Positions 36,903 through 45,104 of a stretch of 64,000 bases of DNA are shown here, piece by piece; position 1 is the stretch's first letter, and the number at the start of each line of letters is the position of its first letter. The translations under genes were made by a program, and so were the position numbers. The notes under the pieces are model-generated. The model was not told the DNA's origin. It worked only from the letters and a program-made list of their open reading frames with translations, and ran no database searches. The DNA is taken from positions 1-64,000 of the forward strand of contig JADBYT010000043.1 of NCBI GenBank assembly GCA_020402865.1. Direction: 5' to 3'. The DNA comes from Bacteroidota bacterium. Lineage in GTDB: Bacteria; Bacteroidota; Bacteroidia; Palsa-965.

Positions 36903-39900
36903 TTATATTACTTTCTTTTTCGACGGTTTAACCGGTTTAATCGTAAAACTATCTGAAGTACCGGAGAGCGAAAGGTGGATGAAACGGGTTTGTTTATCTT
37001 CATCCATATACTGTATTTCATCCGCCTGCTGATCACCGGAAGTATTGTTTCTGCGTCCAAAAAGTTTATTGCGTGCCACACCTGTAACTAATTGAAGCGG
37101 TATTCTGAAATGAAACTGCATGTGTTCCTGTCCTGTTATCTGCTGTTCGCCTTCAAGCAGCAGAAAGCCAAGGGTAGAGTTAATGGTCATTTGCGGAATC
37201 TTCAGCAGGCCGTTTTTGAATGTAAATTCATTACGGAGCGTGTCAAACCGAACGGCATTCAGGTTTTTGTCGCCCATATAACTACTGAGTGCCAGCATGG
37301 GGGCATAATTATTCAGGCTGCCATTTATTACTTCGGCATTAATTTTAAGATCCGATTCTTCGAGCATCGGAATTAAGTCAGCGTGCATCCTCACATAACC
37401 CGAAATCCGGCAGCTTACAATGCCATGCAGGTTTTCGGAAAGGATGTAGTCCTGCCCGAAATTATCGAACTTAAAAAGCAGCTGATCAAGATTTACCCGT
37501 TGCAAACGCATTGCCGGATAAAACAAAATATGTGAGGGATTGCTCCCATCAAACCGGCCGCTCAGGTTAAGTTGCCCCCCGGCAATTCCGGTGTACAACG
37601 TGTCTATTTCCAGTTTATGATCAGGTGTAGTATGCAATTTGGCTGTAAATCCGCTTAGTTTATACTTGTGATAATTTAACTGACCAATCCGCAGGTCAGC
37701 CTCCATGTCGGGAAACGGCAGGGTATAAATGTTAAAAACGCTATCGTGCGCAGCTTTACTCGCATTATCTTTCTTATCCTTACCGGCAGAATAGCTGAAC
37801 AACTCATCAAAGTCAAGATTCGACGATTGCAATGAAAACTTATCACGTCTTTTACGGTTTGAATTGTCATTACCCGAATAATAACTTGCATTTACCGTCC
37901 AATCCGTTTTCCCCATTTTACCTGCAAAGTTTTCAATGGTAAACTGATCTTTTTCCCAATGCAAACGTCCTGAAGCATTGTTCAGTTTAATTGGATGCGC
38001 AGAAAAAGCACCCTGCAAATGCTCAAGCCGGCAATCCACAAACTTCCAGCCGTTTTCGAAATGCATGCGGGTCAGACCGTGAAGCTTGAACGTTTTTACT
38101 TCTTCCTTTGCCCAGTCATCGGGCAAATAGTTCTTGCCCTTATAAGTGAAAAAGTCACTTAGTTGTAAATATTTCGATGTGAGATCAAACTCTACTTCGG
38201 TATCACCGGCAGGATTTGGTACAAACCATTTATCGTAATGCGAAAGTTTACCATTGAAATGAAAATCGCTTTCATCAATCATTCCGCTGAAGTCGATTAC
38301 ATTAAAATCGACAGTATCAATGAGCAGATCGGCATGAAAATCGTGCAGCGTATGCGGGAAATGCTGCAGGTCGGCAAAAAGATTTTCAATATAAAACTCG
38401 CCTGTGGGCAAATGCTGCGATTCTGTAAATGCCTTTGCCGAGCTCACAAACCGTAGATTCATACTCAGATTCTTAATCGTTTCATCCACCGGATTTCCCT
38501 TGCTGCTGTCTCTTTTAGTAAGCTGTTTCAGATCGAGTACATTACTTTTTAGCTCAAGTTTAGATTCCACTTCCCGCGAAGTATGATGAATTATTGCAGG
38601 CAAATCGCTTACACTTCCTGATAAAGAAAGATCGCTGTTACCCATTTTCAGACGGCAATAATCTATCAAGGCAGCATGCCCGTCCATGTGCACTTTCATA
38701 TCCAGATCATTCAGCGGAATAGGAAGTTTAGAACTGAGAAAGCTCAGGTCTGTTACTTCCAGCGTAGTGGCATACGACTCATTTAACCGCTCAATACTGC
38801 GCTCTGGAAAATTCGGATCAATGAGATCGTGAAAACTCATATCAAGTACAATTCTACCTTTCAGTTCGCTGAGCGATTTAATATTCAGAAACCGTGCTAA
38901 AAACTCAAGATTGAAATCCGAATTCAGCTTCAAATCAATGTCAGGAGCCGTGAAGTTTGTAACCGTTAGGTTCCCGCTGAACTTGCCGGCATCGGGCTTT
39001 GCAAAAAAGTCCTGAAGGGTAAACTGCATGGTAGAAGCATTTCGGGCAGCACCATTGGTAAACGTTCCCCTGAATTGCATCTGATCGAGCTTTTTCTTTG
39101 TTTCAGTATTGTTGAAATACGCCTGCTTACAACCAAATGTGGCATTTATAGCTGGCTGTAAACCATTAATACTCGGCCCTTTTATTGAGCAATCGAAATA
39201 AATCTGTCCGCGGTTGTCATACTGCTCAAAAAAAGGAGTCAACTCAGGAGGAGCAAAGGCCAGAAGCAATTCAAAATTGGGTTTGTTGCCTGAAAACATC
39301 AAATCAAGAAACATATCCTTTTTTACATCTACCGAGCCTTTCATTGAAAATACCGCCCGTTCAATTTTCACATCCGAAGGATCGAGGGTAATTTTTCCGG
39401 TCTTGTGGTTAATGTGCAACCCCGCGTTCAGTTCGATATGTTTATCGTGCAAAAAGCTTGTATCGCCTTTATGCACAAGGGTAAACAACATGGCCGACTC
39501 GAGTTCCACATCAAAAAAATCGTTATTCAGCTCTGCCTTTACCTTAGCCTTATCAATACGGTTGCTAAGCAATACACCATTTTCTTCATTCAGCTTGGTA
39601 ATGTGAATGGAATCGAGAAGAATCGAATTGAGTTTAAGTGACGAAACAATGGAAGTCGTATCCGTGGTTGAATCATTCCGCGAAGCAAAAAGCTCGGAGA
39701 TATTCAATTTCCCGTCTTTATGCTGAATAAGATGCAAATGCCCGCTGCTGAGCTTTATTGACTTTACTTCAAACGCGCTGCTCAATACCGACCAGATATC
39801 AAAACCCACATATACATCACGCAAATCGCACACCGGTTTTCCGGCAGTGTTTTTTGTGGCGAAAAGTTTTACCTGTTCGAGATCAACTGAGATGTAAGGG

Positions 39901-40112
39901 AAATTTGCAAAAGGCGCAATATGACTACCGGCCACTGTAATCTGGCCGTTCATATCTTCATTCAGTGTTTCAAGAAGGCGCTTCGTAATTTCATCCTGTT
40001 TCCAGTACACCACACCCAGCACTATCGCAAAAAGAAGCACAGGAACAAGAAACACTGAAAGCAGCAACCGCTTCCAGAATTTACGCGAAGTGTAAAAACG
40101 GACTTTCCCCAT
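36903..40112 (-). CDS. AsmA-like protein
   Basis: 1069 aa from ATG 40112 (MGKVRFYTSRKFWKRLLLSV); the earlier ATG at 40160 would put 16 residues before the basic-plus-hydrophobic anchor. One N-terminal transmembrane helix (about 15-37) is followed by an AsmA N-terminal-like segment (LNEDMNGQITVAGSHIAPFA) and a very long beta-rich region of the kind that forms a lipid-carrying groove in AsmA/TamB-like proteins. The AsmA C-terminal-like part (LDQLLFKFDNFGQDYILSENL, GLLKIPQMTINSTLGFLLLE) is near 880-1040. Family role: phospholipid transport or homeostasis between membranes. Short basic C-terminus. Confidence 0.87.
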   Translation of the reverse strand: MGKVRFYTSRKFWKRLLLSVFLVPVLLFAIVLGVVYWKQDEITKRLLETLNEDMNGQITVAGSHIAPFANFPYISVDLEQVKLFATKNTAGKPVCDLRDVYVGFDIWSVLSSAFEVKSIKLSSGHLHLIQHKDGKLNISELFASRNDSTTDTTSIVSSLKLNSILLDSIHITKLNEENGVLLSNRIDKAKVKAELNNDFFDVELESAMLFTLVHKGDTSFLHDKHIELNAGLHINHKTGKITLDPSDVKIERAVFSMKGSVDVKKDMFLDLMFSGNKPNFELLLAFAPPELTPFFEQYDNRGQIYFDCSIKGPSINGLQPAINATFGCKQAYFNNTETKKKLDQMQFRGTFTNGAARNASTMQFTLQDFFAKPDAGKFSGNLTVTNFTAPDIDLKLNSDFNLEFLARFLNIKSLSELKGRIVLDMSFHDLIDPNFPERSIERLNESYATTLEVTDLSFLSSKLPIPLNDLDMKVHMDGHAALIDYCRLKMGNSDLSLSGSVSDLPAIIHHTSREVESKLELKSNVLDLKQLTKRDSSKGNPVDETIKNLSMNLRFVSSAKAFTESQHLPTGEFYIENLFADLQHFPHTLHDFHADLLIDTVDFNVIDFSGMIDESDFHFNGKLSHYDKWFVPNPAGDTEVEFDLTSKYLQLSDFFTYKGKNYLPDDWAKEEVKTFKLHGLTRMHFENGWKFVDCRLEHLQGAFSAHPIKLNNASGRLHWEKDQFTIENFAGKMGKTDWTVNASYYSGNDNSNRKRRDKFSLQSSNLDFDELFSYSAGKDKKDNASKAAHDSVFNIYTLPFPDMEADLRIGQLNYHKYKLSGFTAKLHTTPDHKLEIDTLYTGIAGGQLNLSGRFDGSNPSHILFYPAMRLQRVNLDQLLFKFDNFGQDYILSENLHGIVSCRISGYVRMHADLIPMLEESDLKINAEVINGSLNNYAPMLALSSYMGDKNLNAVRFDTLRNEFTFKNGLLKIPQMTINSTLGFLLLEGEQQITGQEHMQFHFRIPLQLVTGVARNKLFGRRNNTSGDQQADEIQYMDEDKQTRFIHLSLSGTSDSFTIKPVKPSKKKVI

Positions 40113-40207
40113 ACTAACAATGCATTCGCATGAACATATAAATCTACTGAAACCAGACAAACTTATGTTGGTTGATTCAGATGCAAGGAAAGGCGATTTT
40201 TCAGATA

Positions 40208-40219
40208 ATTACATGTAAT
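40208..40219. repeat. 12-bp palindrome upstream of asmA-like gene
   Basis: ATTACATGTAAT is a perfect palindrome about 95 bp before the AsmA-like start. It could be an operator, or chance in an AT-rich gap. Confidence 0.25.
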
Positions 40220-40303
40220 GCAAATTCAAATGAGCTGAAAAACAATGCAGGATGCGTTTTGGTATTTGAGAGCAATTGAATTATTTAATAAATTAAAAAA
40301 CTA

Positions 40304-42208
40304 CTAATTTTCAGCCAGTACAATCACCTTGTCGCCTTCGGTATAAGTTATTTCATCGTCCTTGTGAGGGTTTACCTTTACACCGTAGGCTTTTTCGGCA
40401 TCATCGCTCAGCGCGGCAATACGATAGCCAATGGCAGTTTCGCCTTTTGAAAGTGCGGCATCAATAAGCGTATGGAAATTAACCGGAATGCCGGTTTCGA
40501 TGTAGTCGCTTACCGGCTTAAGATATATTTCGGAGCCTTCGGCGCTGAACAGGTCTTTGAATACGCGTTCCAGACGTTTGTTTTCTGAGAGCTGAGAAAG
40601 GAGCAGGCTCACTAACTTATCGCTCACAATAAAATCATCGGCGCGGGCTACATCGGCCAGCGTGCGGTTGCGGATGTCGCGCATTTCACTCACAATACTG
40701 AAATCGCGTTTTTTCTGGCTGGCCATGCTGCGCAGATGGAGCAGGGCAATAAGCACCTGTGCATCGGCTTCCTGCACATCAATGCGGCTGTTGCAAAGCA
40801 GAATGATGTGGTTGTAGCTTTCTACCTGAAGACTGTCGAGCACTGCGCGCTGCGTAGTATCGGCATTGTGGTAACTGAGCCGGAGCCTGTTTAAATTGGG
40901 CGCAAGTTCTGCGGCGGCGTGCTCGGCCTCATCGCCCGTACACACTATGGTTACTTCAGAACCGGGTGCTACATAAGTATCCAGCTCGCGGATAATTGAG
41001 GGTGCCTTTTCGTTCCAGCCCAGCACCAGCGTGCGTTCGGTGCCAGCCGCCTGCGGTGTGCGCAATTGAATGGCGGCATTGTTCACTTTACCCGGAGGCG
41101 AACTCAGCACCGCTGCAGCGGCATTTTCGGCAATGTACACCAGTGAATCACCCGCTTCAAGTTCGGTGCCTGCGGGCGGATTGAGCAACAGCTCATTGTC
41201 CTTCCGGAAAATGCCCATTACTGCGGCATTGGGATATGCGTGCAGCGCCGTGGCGTAAGTTTTCCCGGTAAGCCCCGGCTCCTCGCGCATATATATTTCG
41301 GCGCCCTCAAAATCAAGAAGCTCGGTGTACACTACGCTAAGCCCTGATTGACGGCAGGTTTGCGCCGTAACACGCGCAATCAGGTCAGACGAAAGCACCA
41401 GCACGGCCTCTTTGTTTCCAACTAATTGCGCAGCTTCCATGTTTTTCTCCTCACGCAGTTCGGCTACAATGTGGTAAGGCGCTTTGCGGCGTTTGGGATT
41501 GTTGGTAATGGCCAGTATTGATTTGATGACATACGTATCAGGGCCTTCCACATCATCAGGCGATACAATAATAATTGCTCGCGCATCATGCGGTGCTACC
41601 ACCTCCAGATCGTCAAGATCAAGCGGACTGCCTGAACGGCAGATGATCCGGGTTTTACCGGTTTGCGGAAAACGGGCTTTAATTTCGTCTTCCATCTCCA
41701 CCTTGTCCTTGTCGGCCAGAATCACAATACGCGGACGGCTTTTTTCTTCATTAGCAATAAGCAGTTCGTGTATTACCGTGAAAATTTTAGGCGACCAGCC
41801 GAGAATTAAAGTATGATTCTGTTCCAATACTTTCGAACGCCCTTTCCGCATTTCCTCAATGCGCGATTCAAGCCCGGAGGTAATTGCCCCGATTAGTGAC
41901 GACACAATGAAAATACCTACAATAGTCACTAAAAGCATCACAATACGCAACGCCCAGCCCGAATCGCCGGCCAGATTGCCGGCATCCATGGCGTGCATCA
42001 GACTGCCCCATGCAGCTTCAATAAAAGAAACATGCTCATCGCTGTCGGGCGTAGCGTCAATGCCTGCAATAAGAATTACGGCCGCAGCCAGCACCACAGT
42101 AATAAACGAAATTATGGCCAGCCACGTAATAATGGCAATGGAACCGGCCGAAAGCGTGTTCTCGAATTTGTACTGAAGTTTCTCGCGGAAAGAGGGTTTG
42201 CGTGGCAT
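40304..42208 (-). CDS. CASTOR/POLLUX-like ion channel with RCK/TrkA-N domains
   Basis: 634 aa from ATG 42208 (MPRKPSFREKLQYKFENTLS). Transmembrane helices at about 20-50 and 85-115, the second with the channel-like IVSSLIGAITSGLESRIEEMRKGRSKVLEQNHTLILGW transition (given here in parts: IVSSLIGAITSGL, then RKGRSKVLEQNH, then TLILGWSPK). Two Rossmann-like RCK domains follow (TLILGWSPKIFTVIHEL; TLVLGWNEKAPSIIREL). This is the architecture of plant CASTOR/POLLUX and bacterial homologues, potassium or calcium channels gated by cytoplasmic RCK rings. No K+-filter TVGYG is seen, as expected for this family. Monocistronic. Confidence 0.87.
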   Translation of the reverse strand: MPRKPSFREKLQYKFENTLSAGSIAIITWLAIISFITVVLAAAVILIAGIDATPDSDEHVSFIEAAWGSLMHAMDAGNLAGDSGWALRIVMLLVTIVGIFIVSSLIGAITSGLESRIEEMRKGRSKVLEQNHTLILGWSPKIFTVIHELLIANEEKSRPRIVILADKDKVEMEDEIKARFPQTGKTRIICRSGSPLDLDDLEVVAPHDARAIIIVSPDDVEGPDTYVIKSILAITNNPKRRKAPYHIVAELREEKNMEAAQLVGNKEAVLVLSSDLIARVTAQTCRQSGLSVVYTELLDFEGAEIYMREEPGLTGKTYATALHAYPNAAVMGIFRKDNELLLNPPAGTELEAGDSLVYIAENAAAAVLSSPPGKVNNAAIQLRTPQAAGTERTLVLGWNEKAPSIIRELDTYVAPGSEVTIVCTGDEAEHAAAELAPNLNRLRLSYHNADTTQRAVLDSLQVESYNHIILLCNSRIDVQEADAQVLIALLHLRSMASQKKRDFSIVSEMRDIRNRTLADVARADDFIVSDKLVSLLLSQLSENKRLERVFKDLFSAEGSEIYLKPVSDYIETGIPVNFHTLIDAALSKGETAIGYRIAALSDDAEKAYGVKVNPHKDDEITYTEGDKVIVLAEN

Positions 42209-42287
42209 AGGCGTTGGTTGAATAGGATTACAAATATTGAAAAACAAGCCGTACACGCAATACATTTTCAGAGTATATCAATAAAAA

Positions 42288-42309
42288 GGCAGCCTTGTAT
42301 TCAGGCTGC
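42288..42309 (-). terminator. Terminator after broken glycine-rich gene
   Basis: A 7-bp stem GGCAGCC (42288-42294) with GGCTGCC (42303-42309), followed on the minus strand by TTTTTAT. It lies between the glycine-rich remnant and the channel gene. Confidence 0.75.
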
Positions 42310-42318
42310 CTCTTAAAT

Positions 42319-42660
42319 ATTAGGTTGGAAAAACTATTTCTTTACAAATGAGTATGCCGCCCTGCGTTTTTGTAAATCACTCACGTTAAGTGAATAATTA
42401 CCGGCAGGCACTGTGCCCGCGCCGCCTACATTTACAAACAGTAAATCGCCGGGCGTTACATGCAACCAGCCTTCTACATATCCGCCGTTGCCGCCCAGCG
42501 CGCCCCAGGCCCGGATAAATACTGAATCAACGCCGCAGGGAACCGGGAGCGATGAAAAACTCCCCGTGTAGGGAAACGTAAACGTGGCCGGATTTTGCGC
42601 GTAGCCACCAACAGCCCAAAGGCCAAGTGAAATGAGTGAGAAGATCTTTTTCTTTGAAAT
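42319..42660 (-). pseudogene. Internally deleted glycine-rich T9SS paralogue
   Basis: This frame encodes SKKKIFSLISLGLWAVGGYA (signal), then FPYTGSF..PVPCGVDSVFIRAWGALGG and VEGWLHVTPGDLL, matching the N-terminal domain of the two intact neighbours. At VPAG the sequence jumps straight to NYSLNVSDLQKR, which matches the last strand of their sorting domains (LPAGNYSFSL). About 600 residues are therefore missing, with the junction at a PAG shared by both ends. Two more lesions are seen. No ATG, GTG or TTG precedes the signal: ATT stands at 42658-42660 where a start is expected. One extra G in a run of four shifts the frame before AAYSFVKK and a stop at 42333-42335. Confidence 0.75.
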
Positions 42661-42740
42661 GGGGGTATGGTTTGGTGTGATAAAACTACATCAAAATCAG
42701 GAGGCCGGATTTTTCAACACGGCTCTTTTGTGATAAAAAA

Positions 42741-42766
42741 ACGGGCAGCCCGGTTGGGCTGCCCGT
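42741..42766 (-). terminator. Terminator after 704-aa glycine-rich gene
   Basis: An 11-bp perfect stem ACGGGCAGCCC (42741-42751) with GGGCTGCCCGT (42756-42766), tetraloop GGTT, flanked by A6 on one side and TTTTA on the other, so it can work in both directions. Confidence 0.85.
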
Positions 42767-42788
42767 TTTAATCGGATACCGGTAAAAC

Positions 42789-44903
42789 TTACTGTTTTAC
42801 AAAGGTGTAGTTCGACTTACCGCTTGCACTGCTGATGAGTGTAAGGGTGTAGGTGCCGGCAGGCAGCTCGGTTACGCTGAGCTGAGCCTGGTTGTTGCTG
42901 CCGGTAGCCTGAGTAAGTACTAAACGACCATTTACATCATACACTTCAATGGTGTTTACACTTACTTTGGCGTTGTCCCAACGTACCATGAGCACATCGG
43001 TAGCCGGGTTGGGCAGGTAGCTTACGCTGGCAAATGCAGGGTTTTCGCCCACACTTACGCAACCGTTTACAACAACGTTGGTTGTAGCTGAATTCACGCA
43101 GCCGTTTACATCAATAAAGGTATAGGTTACGGGATGCGAACCTACGCCTGCAGTACCGGGCGAGAACTGGTTGCCGCTCACACCGGGGCCGTTGAATACA
43201 CCGCCAGCGGGTGAAGCACCGGTAAGGGTAAACGAAGCATCATCCACACAATGTGACCCTTGTGCACTAAGCGTTACAACAGGAAGCTGATTCACGGTCA
43301 CAGTAGCCTGTGCGGTGCTTGAACAACCGTTAGCATCTGTTCCGGTTACGGTGTAGGTTGTGGTGGTGGCAGGTGTAATAAGCACCGATGAACCTGTTAA
43401 ATTGCCGGGCTGCCATGAATAGGTTGATCCGCCTGCAGCATTTACCGTGGTTGAATCGCCGGCACAAATTGTGGCGCCGGAAGCGGTAATGGTGGGCAGT
43501 GTATTTACGGTTACTGTGGTTGTAGAAAGGTTTGTACAACCGTTGGCATCGGTAATTACACAAGAATAGGTGGTGGTTGATGTGGGTGAAACAACTACCG
43601 AATCACCACTCAGGTTACCGGGCAGCCACTCAAACGAACCGCCAATAGATCCAGTAGCATTGAGTGTGGCCTGATCGCCAAGACACACAGGGCCGTTGTT
43701 GCTGGCCGTTACCTGCGGAGGAGCGGGAACGTTGATCACGATTGAATCGGTCGGGCCAACAAGGTTACAGTTGCCGTTTACACCATATACATAAATGGTG
43801 TGCAGACCGGGTGATACTGCCGCTACTACAATGCTGTTGGTGTTTTGACCAGACACAAAGTTGAAACCGGCAGGAACTGTCCAGGTGTAGAATGTAGAGA
43901 AGGGGTCGGTAGCAATTGTAAGTGTGTCAAAAGCACCAATGCAAGAAAGTGAGGGGCCGGTGATAGTATGTGTAGGGGGAATGGGAACCGTCCATGAAAT
44001 GGTGCACTGACCATCGCCGAGCCAGATGCCGGGGTTAACCGCGCCGCTGGTTACGCCACCTACGTAGCTTGAACCGCCGCCGCCGCCGGCTCCACCGCCT
44101 TTATCATTTCCAGAGCAGCCTGAGGTTCCGGCTGAACCGCCGCCACCGCCACCGCCGCCAAGCTGGCCACCGCCGCCGCCGCCGCCGCCGGGAATAGAAC
44201 TAAAGCTAAAGCAGCAGCAGCTTTGTCCGGCACCGCCAGTACCGCCTGAGCCTGTGGTTGCCGTTGCTCCGGGCGAACCCAGGAAGCCTGAACAACCTAC
44301 ACCGGCACCGCCAGAAGCACCCTGCACGGCACCAAAGTTGCCTCCAAAACCACCACCGGCACTACCTCCAGATGTGGGTGATGCAACACCATTAGCACCC
44401 TGACCGCCGCCGCCAGCACCACCAGTACCACCTACACCGGCAGGACCTTGTGATCCTTCGCAGCCGCCACGGCCACCGCCACCACCGCCACCGGCTGTGA
44501 TTACACGGTTAGCTTCGGCAGTACCACCTACGCGCACATCCGTTGCGCCACCGCCGCCGCCCGCATTCTGCGAACCGCCGTTGGCGCCACCGTTAAATCC
44601 GCCTGCGGGAGTAGATCCCTGGCCACCCACAAAAATATTAAGCACATCGCCGGGTGTTACGGCAAGCCAGCCTTCGGCATAACCACCCAAACCACCGCCG
44701 CCGCCAACTACCGGGCCGAGATTAGAATTACCGTTTGCGCCGGCAGCGCCCTGGGCACCCCAGGTTTGGATAAATACAGAAGTAACACCGCAGGGCACCG
44801 TAAAGGTCTGGATGCCTCCCGTAAAGTTGAAGTTTGATGTTTGAGCCTGCGCAAAAGTGCTGAGTCCCAGCAACAGACTTAAACTGAGTATTAGTTTTCT
44901 CAT
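42789..44903 (-). CDS. Glycine-rich T9SS-exported surface protein (paralogue 1)
   Basis: 704 aa. Signal peptide (LILSLSLLLGLSTFAQA). The N-terminal domain starts FTGGIQTFTVPCGVTSVFIQ and leads into about 250 residues of glycine-rich sequence with long Gly runs and a Cys-Cys-Cys motif (GQSCCCFSFSS). Then come four to five Ig/PKD-like modules (TYSCVITDANGC, TYSWQPGNLTGSSV). A T9SS sorting domain closes it, beginning YLPNPATDVL, a variant of YPNP, and ending NYTFVKQ. The N-terminal part matches the 'glycine-rich protein' family seen in Bacteroidota surface proteins. It is probably a surface or matrix protein, with a close paralogue 200 bp upstream. Confidence 0.87.
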   Translation of the reverse strand: MRKLILSLSLLLGLSTFAQAQTSNFNFTGGIQTFTVPCGVTSVFIQTWGAQGAAGANGNSNLGPVVGGGGGLGGYAEGWLAVTPGDVLNIFVGGQGSTPAGGFNGGANGGSQNAGGGGGATDVRVGGTAEANRVITAGGGGGGGRGGCEGSQGPAGVGGTGGAGGGGQGANGVASPTSGGSAGGGFGGNFGAVQGASGGAGVGCSGFLGSPGATATTGSGGTGGAGQSCCCFSFSSIPGGGGGGGGQLGGGGGGGGSAGTSGCSGNDKGGGAGGGGGSSYVGGVTSGAVNPGIWLGDGQCTISWTVPIPPTHTITGPSLSCIGAFDTLTIATDPFSTFYTWTVPAGFNFVSGQNTNSIVVAAVSPGLHTIYVYGVNGNCNLVGPTDSIVINVPAPPQVTASNNGPVCLGDQATLNATGSIGGSFEWLPGNLSGDSVVVSPTSTTTYSCVITDANGCTNLSTTTVTVNTLPTITASGATICAGDSTTVNAAGGSTYSWQPGNLTGSSVLITPATTTTYTVTGTDANGCSSTAQATVTVNQLPVVTLSAQGSHCVDDASFTLTGASPAGGVFNGPGVSGNQFSPGTAGVGSHPVTYTFIDVNGCVNSATTNVVVNGCVSVGENPAFASVSYLPNPATDVLMVRWDNAKVSVNTIEVYDVNGRLVLTQATGSNNQAQLSVTELPAGTYTLTLISSASGKSNYTFVKQ
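44060..44190. repeat. CCG/GCC-rich low-complexity tract (polyglycine coding)
   Basis: Triplet-rich tract encoding GGGGGGGG-type runs on the minus strand, within the first glycine-rich gene. Slippage or recombination with the matching tract at 46580-46720 is likely. Confidence 0.6.
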
Positions 44904-44939
44904 GGTTTTAGAATTAATAGGGGGATAAATTTGACGCCG

Positions 44940-44971
44940 TAAAAATAGATTAAAATGACCGGGAATGCCAA
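44940..44971 (-). promoter_or_regulatory. Predicted promoter for 704-aa glycine-rich gene
   Basis: On the minus strand: TTG (44969-44971), a 21-bp spacer, TATTTTTA (44940-44947), one mismatch to TAnnTTTG. It lies 36 bp upstream of ATG 44903. Confidence 0.5.
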
Positions 44972-45055
44972 GTGTTTATGCTGATTTTGTGATAATTCTT
45001 TCTTATAAAACTGCAAAAAATATAGATGAATACCAGTATTGCAGCTACAAAACAA

Positions 45056-45083
45056 ATGAGGCTGCCAAACTTGGCAGCCTCAT
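45056..45083 (-). terminator. Terminator after 773-aa glycine-rich gene
   Basis: An 11-bp perfect stem ATGAGGCTGCC (45056-45066) with GGCAGCCTCAT (45073-45083), loop AAACTT, then TTGTTTTG on the minus strand. Confidence 0.8.
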
Positions 45084-45104
45084 TTTCAGATACTTCTGAT
45101 TGAA

